Shown here: positions 6,436 to 9,682 of the stretch, one piece after another
Layout: every line of letters starts with the position of its first letter
How positions within the stretch are numbered: position 1 is the stretch's first letter
Assembly (NCBI GenBank): GCA_003564655.1
Contig: PXES01000026.1
Span: 1-9,682 of the forward strand
Direction: 5' to 3'
DNA from: Paracoccaceae bacterium
Lineage (GTDB): Bacteria > Pseudomonadota > Alphaproteobacteria > Rhodobacterales > Rhodobacteraceae
DNA: 9,682 nucleotides
Made by a program: the position numbers and the translations under genes
The notes under the pieces: generated by a model
What the model was told of the DNA's origin: nothing
Databases searched by the model: none
What the model saw: only the letters and a program-made list of their open reading frames with translations

Positions 6436-6464
6436 TATCTATGCCTTGCGGGCGCGGCCCGCAA
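6436..6464 (-). promoter_or_regulatory. Candidate secG promoter overlapping an inverted repeat
   Basis: On the minus strand TTGCGG (6459-6464) and TAGATA (6436-6441) are separated by 17 bases and lie 30-60 bases before the secG ATG, a plausible but weak sigma70-type promoter. The -35 box and spacer coincide with a perfect 8-bp inverted repeat, TTGCGGGC and GCCCGCAA with a 3-base centre (6446-6464), which could be a regulator site or chance in GC-rich DNA. Confidence 0.35.
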
Positions 6465-6543
6465 CCCCCAGCGATCCGACCTGGACGCCCCCCAGGCGAG
6501 CAAATCGCCGACTCCCGCCATCCCGAGACCACGATCATGTCGC

Positions 6544-6572
6544 TTTCGGTCGGCAAGCTGCGCCAACATAAT
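6544..6572 (+). promoter_or_regulatory. Candidate promoter for the tandem membrane-protein genes
   Basis: TTTCGG (6544-6549) and CATAAT (6567-6572) have a 17-base spacer; the -10 box matches the TATAAT consensus at five of six positions. It sits in an unusually AT-rich stretch with two TTTTTCG repeats (6578-6591), 30 bases before the ATG at 6603. It supports that start over in-frame ATG codons at 6426 and 6537, which would lie upstream of the transcript start. Confidence 0.45.
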
Positions 6573-6602
6573 CGCAGTTTTTCGTTTTTCGGTATCATTT
6601 CA

Positions 6603-7502
6603 ATGAAAGCTCTGCTCCAGGTTCTGCGCAGACTTCGCCGCCGACTGTGGCGCGAGCGCCGCCGCGTGCTGGTCTGCGCGGCGCTGCTGGCGCTGTCCGA
6701 CTACCTTTTGTTTTGTGCGCTGGCGCCCGAGCTCCTGCTGACCGTGGTGCCGTTTCTGCGCGCCCTGATCTCGGTGGGCGTGCTCGTGCTGGTTCTTTCC
6801 CTCGTCACATGCATCGCGCCCGGCCTGCGCACCTCTGTTGAAGTGTATTCCGTCGTTGCCGTGGGCAGCGCATCGGTGAGCTTCATCGACCCGTCCTTTC
6901 GGTTCAGCCTTGCCTATCTGGCGAGCCACCCGCTGGCCCTGATCGCCGTGCTGATCGCCTTTGTGGCGGTGGCGCAGATCTATGACGGGCAGGTCTTCCG
7001 CTTTCCGCGAATAAAGGGCCCCGCATTCCGCTTCAGCGGCACCTCACGCCTGAGCGCAAGTGTGCTGTGGGACGGGCTGGCCGGATCGCCCGCGCATCCG
7101 GACCGGCTGGCCGACCGCGACGCGGTGATCGCCTTCGAGCCGCTTGAGCCGGGAAGCCCGCACCTGCGCACCGTCTGGCGCCACGGCGACAGTGCGGTCA
7201 TCGAAGAACACCGTTTCGTCGAACTCTGCGATCCACCGCATAGCCTGCGGTTTCGGTGGCAGGCGTTGAATGCCGCGCCTGATATCGGCCATGACACGGG
7301 CCGATCCGAGCTGCGGATCATCGATGCAGGCCGCAAGCGTCGGGTGGTCGGCACGACCAGCGTGCAGGCCTATACCGCCAATCTGGTGCTGCGTGCGTGG
7401 CTGGACGATCATTTCGGCCGCGAACTGGACCGCAAGCTCGATCTGCTCGAACGCCACACCGACAGCGCGCCGCCGGCCACCGCAACGAACGCTCCGGCCT
7501 AG
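6603..7502 (+). CDS. Membrane protein with SRPBCC-like C-terminal domain, paralogue A
   Basis: I do not recognise this gene as a named family. The 299-residue product starts with a strongly basic segment (RRLRRRLWRERRR, 9-21), then about four membrane spans near 22-41, 47-71, 76-95 and 107-126, and a soluble domain from about 135 to 285. That domain begins FRFPRIKGP, with LWDGLAG, LADRD, VIEEHRF, DPPHSLRFRW and LRIIDAG along it, ending WLDDHFGRELDRKLDLLE. The pattern of a leading 'LWD' helix, paired strands and a long last helix resembles the SRPBCC/START-like hydrophobic-pocket fold; this is inference. The ATG at 6603 is preferred because the neighbouring paralogue aligns from the same point (LLxxxRxLRRxxWRERRR) and a promoter-like pair ends just upstream, although no Shine-Dalgarno site is visible. 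It is followed by paralogue B after about 60 bases. Confidence 0.8.
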   Translation: MKALLQVLRRLRRRLWRERRRVLVCAALLALSDYLLFCALAPELLLTVVPFLRALISVGVLVLVLSLVTCIAPGLRTSVEVYSVVAVGSASVSFIDPSFRFSLAYLASHPLALIAVLIAFVAVAQIYDGQVFRFPRIKGPAFRFSGTSRLSASVLWDGLAGSPAHPDRLADRDAVIAFEPLEPGSPHLRTVWRHGDSAVIEEHRFVELCDPPHSLRFRWQALNAAPDIGHDTGRSELRIIDAGRKRRVVGTTSVQAYTANLVLRAWLDDHFGRELDRKLDLLERHTDSAPPATATNAPA

Positions 7503-7559
7503 ATGGCTACCACCGCGCCTCGGCAATGGCGGGGCGTGTCACCCTGGGACAGGACAGGC

Positions 7560-8474
7560 ATGCGCATGACGACCCTTCTCCATCTCCAGCGCAAGCTGCG
7601 CCGCAAGATCTGGCGCGAGCGCCGCCGCGCCGCAGTCTGCGGTGCCATGCTGCTGCTGAGCCAGATCGTCCTGGCCCTAGCGGTCGATCCGGCGCGCTTG
7701 CTGACGCCGACCCCCTATCTGCAGGGGGCAGTGACGATGCTGCTGCTGTTGACCTTCGCATCGGCTTCTGCACTCGTGCTGCGCGGCGGGATGTTCTGGA
7801 TCGAGGTGCTGGCCGTCCTCCACCTGCTGGGCGCGGTCTATGCGTTCCACGATCCGGCATTCCGGCTGATCGACCTGTCCGCCATGTCCGGGCAACCCTG
7901 GCGGCTGCCGGCGACGCTGGCAGCCTTCATCCTGGCCGATCTGATCTATGCCGGGCGGGTGTTGCCCTTGCCGACGATCCGCAATCCGGGCGTGCGCTAC
8001 GCGGCCACCTCGCCCCTTTCGCAGCAGGCGCTGTGGGACGGGCTGGTTGGCACGCCCCCGCACAAGCACACGCTGGCCGACCGCGATGACATCATCACGT
8101 TCGAAGCGCTGAACCCGGGTCAGCCGCACCGGCGCATGCTCCTGCGCGACACCGAGATCAGCACCGAGGAGCGCCACCAGATGGTCACGCTCTATGACCC
8201 GCCGCATCGCATCGGCTTCGATTGGTCTGTGGTGACCGATGCGCCGTCCTCGGGGTTCGACGCGGGAAGTTATGATCTGCACATCACCGATGCGGGCCAC
8301 CACCGCCGGGTCGAGGTAACTGACCGGGTCGCGCGTTACCCGGCACATGCTCTCGTCCGTCTCTGGATCAACGACACTCTGGGACGCGAACTTGATGCCA
8401 AGCTCGAAACGCTTGAGCAGCGCGCGGACGGGCCCGCGCCGGGGGCATCGTCCACGCGGTCCGTGCCGGGCTGA
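7560..8474 (+). CDS. Membrane protein with SRPBCC-like C-terminal domain, paralogue B
   Basis: This is a diverged copy of the preceding gene, with the same architecture: a basic start (KLRRKIWRERRR), about four membrane spans to about residue 130, and a soluble domain with LWDGLVG, LADRDDIITFE, DPPHRIGFDW, ITDAGHHRRVEV and LWINDTLGRELDAKLETLEQ. Shared positions run the whole length, densest in the soluble domain. Two in-frame ATG codons, 7560 and 7566, are usable: AGGA at 7551-7554 is 5 bases from the first and 11 from the second. The second aligns exactly with the start of paralogue A and would give 302 residues (304 from 7560). An ATG at 7503, directly after the stop of A, would add a stretch without counterpart. 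It is likely co-transcribed with A, and purA begins 132 bases after it. The function is unknown; a lipid- or hydrophobic-ligand-related envelope role is only a guess. Confidence 0.82.
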   Translation: MRMTTLLHLQRKLRRKIWRERRRAAVCGAMLLLSQIVLALAVDPARLLTPTPYLQGAVTMLLLLTFASASALVLRGGMFWIEVLAVLHLLGAVYAFHDPAFRLIDLSAMSGQPWRLPATLAAFILADLIYAGRVLPLPTIRNPGVRYAATSPLSQQALWDGLVGTPPHKHTLADRDDIITFEALNPGQPHRRMLLRDTEISTEERHQMVTLYDPPHRIGFDWSVVTDAPSSGFDAGSYDLHITDAGHHRRVEVTDRVARYPAHALVRLWINDTLGRELDAKLETLEQRADGPAPGASSTRSVPG

Positions 8475-8520
8475 CGGCTCGCCGAGGCGCCCGCAGGTCG
8501 ACCGGATTTCAGGTTTCCCC

Positions 8521-8542
8521 GCCGCGCGCGGCCCGCTATACC
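8521..8542 (+). promoter_or_regulatory. Possible purA upstream control sequence
   Basis: The 132-base gap before purA (8475-8606) contains a 12-base palindrome GCCGCGCGCGGC (8521-8532) and then TATACC (8537-8542), which resembles a -10 box; the matching -35 position (8514-8519) reads TTTCCC and is poor. No intrinsic terminator with a U-run is visible after paralogue B, so read-through into purA is possible. Confidence 0.2.
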
Positions 8543-8606
8543 GCTGCGGGGCGCGCGCATGTGGCTGCGCCCGGCGGTGCATGACAGGGCAGGGAGCCGG
8601 ACGGAA

Positions 8607-9682
8607 ATGGCCAATGTAGTGGTTGTCGGCGCACAATGGGGCGACGAGGGGAAGGGCAAGCTCGTTGACTGGCTGTCCGAGCGTGCCGATGTCGTGGTGC
8701 GTTTTCAGGGTGGCCACAATGCGGGCCACACGCTGGTGATCGACGGCACGGTCTACAAGTTGCACGCGCTGCCCTCGGGCGTGGTGCGCGGCGGCAAGCT
8801 GTCGGTCATTGGCAATGGCGTGGTGCTCGATCCGTGGCATCTGCTGACCGAGATCGAGACGCTCCGCGCGCAGGGCGTTGCGATCACCCCCAAGACACTG
8901 ATGATCGCCGAGAACACGCCGCTGATCCTGCCCTTCCATGGCGAACTGGACCGCGCCCGCGAGGGCCAGACCATGGTGGCCAAGATCGGCACAACCGGGC
9001 GCGGCATCGGCCCGGCCTATGAAGACAAGGTCGGCCGCCGCGCCATCCGGGTCGCCGATCTGGCCGATGACGCTACGTTGCAGGCCCGCATCGACCGCGC
9101 GCTGGTGCATCACAACGCGCTCCGCGCCGGGTTGGGGATGGCCGCCATCGACCGCGATGTGCTGCTGGCCGCGCTGCGCGAGATCGCGCCGGCGATCCTC
9201 GCCTATGCGGCGCCCGCCTGGAAGGTGCTGAACGACCAGCGCAAGGCGGGGCGGCGCATCCTGTTCGAGGGCGCGCAGGGCGCGCTGCTGGACGTGGATT
9301 TCGGAACCTACCCCTATGTGACCTCCTCGAATGTCATTGCCGGTCAGGCGGCAACGGGGGTGGGGCTGGGGCCGGGGGCGGTCGATTATGTGCTGGGCAT
9401 CGTCAAGGCCTACACGACGCGGGTGGGCGAAGGGCCGTTCCCGACCGAGTTGCACGACGACGACGGCCAGCGGCTGGGCGAGCGCGGGCATGAATTCGGC
9501 ACCACGACGGGGCGCAAGCGTCGCTGCGGCTGGTTCGACGCCTGCCTGGTGCGGCAGACCTGCGCGACCTCGGGGGTGAACGGCATCGCGCTGACCAAGC
9601 TCGATGTGCTCGACGGGTTCGAGACGCTGCGCGTCTGCGTGGGCTACCGGCTGGACGGCGCGGTGCTTGACTACCTGCCCAC
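8607..9682 (+). CDS. purA: Adenylosuccinate synthetase, N-terminal ~358 residues (cut by window edge)
   Basis: This cytoplasmic enzyme joins IMP and aspartate using GTP to give adenylosuccinate, the committed step to AMP. The frame is open from the ATG at 8607 to the window end, giving 358 of about 430 residues; the C-terminus is missing. Visible motifs are GAQWGDEGKGK at 8-18 (GTP loop with catalytic Asp13), GGHNAGHT at 35-42 with His41, GTTGRGIGPAYEDK at 128-141, EGAQGALLDVDFGTYPYVTS at 221-240, VGEGPFPTE at 273-281 and GTTTGRKRRCGWFD at 298-311, which holds the IMP/aspartate-contacting arginines. All expected catalytic residues in the visible part are intact. AGGGAG about 10 bases upstream supports the start. 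It may be transcribed from its own promoter or by read-through from the tandem paralogues. Confidence 0.98.
   Translation, partial: MANVVVVGAQWGDEGKGKLVDWLSERADVVVRFQGGHNAGHTLVIDGTVYKLHALPSGVVRGGKLSVIGNGVVLDPWHLLTEIETLRAQGVAITPKTLMIAENTPLILPFHGELDRAREGQTMVAKIGTTGRGIGPAYEDKVGRRAIRVADLADDATLQARIDRALVHHNALRAGLGMAAIDRDVLLAALREIAPAILAYAAPAWKVLNDQRKAGRRILFEGAQGALLDVDFGTYPYVTSSNVIAGQAATGVGLGPGAVDYVLGIVKAYTTRVGEGPFPTELHDDDGQRLGERGHEFGTTTGRKRRCGWFDACLVRQTCATSGVNGIALTKLDVLDGFETLRVCVGYRLDGAVLDYLP

Noticed and set aside
6426..6602. Upstream in-frame ATG codons (6426, 6537) for paralogue A
   Set aside because: Paralogue B aligns from the ATG at 6603, and the best promoter-like pair lies downstream of both upstream ATG codons.
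8475..8606. Possible purine riboswitch upstream of purA
   Set aside because: I could not recognise the conserved core or the three-stem layout of a purine aptamer in these 132 bases.
7677..9491. A 604-codon open frame on the minus strand opposite paralogue B and purA
   Set aside because: It lies antisense to purA and paralogue B, which have clear motifs; its product is low-complexity and rich in R, Q, H and G, as expected for a shadow frame in GC-rich DNA.
1..9682. Mobile elements, CRISPR arrays, tRNA genes or a defence island
   Set aside because: No transposase or integrase motifs, no regularly spaced repeats and no tRNA-like cloverleaf were seen; gene types are mostly housekeeping or metabolic.

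Overview
This GC-rich window looks like chromosomal DNA from an alphaproteobacterium, most likely a member of the Rhodobacterales/Rhodobacteraceae. That placement rests on the protein types (a DddL-type DMSP lyase, a DUF1194 protein, an S-formylglutathione hydrolase), on the secG-pyrG arrangement and on the high GC at third codon positions. It is inference from reading the sequence, not from a database search. I see no insertion sequence, phage gene, CRISPR array, tRNA or rRNA, and no clearly new multi-gene system.

Left part (1-2406). Two leftward genes, an AEC-family carrier and the 5' part of S-formylglutathione hydrolase (cut by the window edge), look co-transcribed. A TetR/AcrR-type repressor runs divergently from the carrier and is the obvious candidate regulator. 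The repressor's 3' end overlaps by 54 bases, tail to tail, with a leftward RidA-family gene.

Middle part (2407-4250). Upstream of ridA on the same strand is a cupin DMSP lyase of the DddL type, which would release dimethyl sulfide and acrylate from dimethylsulfoniopropionate. A 367-base intergenic region with a perfect 24-bp inverted repeat (3257-3320) separates it from a rightward gene for a secreted DUF1194 (von Willebrand A-like) protein. That gene ends 18 bases from the convergent pyrG stop codon.

Right part (4249-9682). secG (SecYEG subunit) and pyrG (CTP synthase) run leftward in that transcriptional order. A divergent promoter region leads rightward into two adjacent paralogous genes of unknown function. 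Each encodes a basic N-terminus, about four membrane segments and a C-terminal soluble domain resembling the SRPBCC/START fold. purA (adenylosuccinate synthetase) follows and is cut by the right edge. Housekeeping functions (protein export, CTP and AMP synthesis) thus flank a small accessory-like stretch. The points most worth a second look are the tandem paralogue pair, the dddL-ridA pair and the isolated perfect hairpin between two divergent genes.
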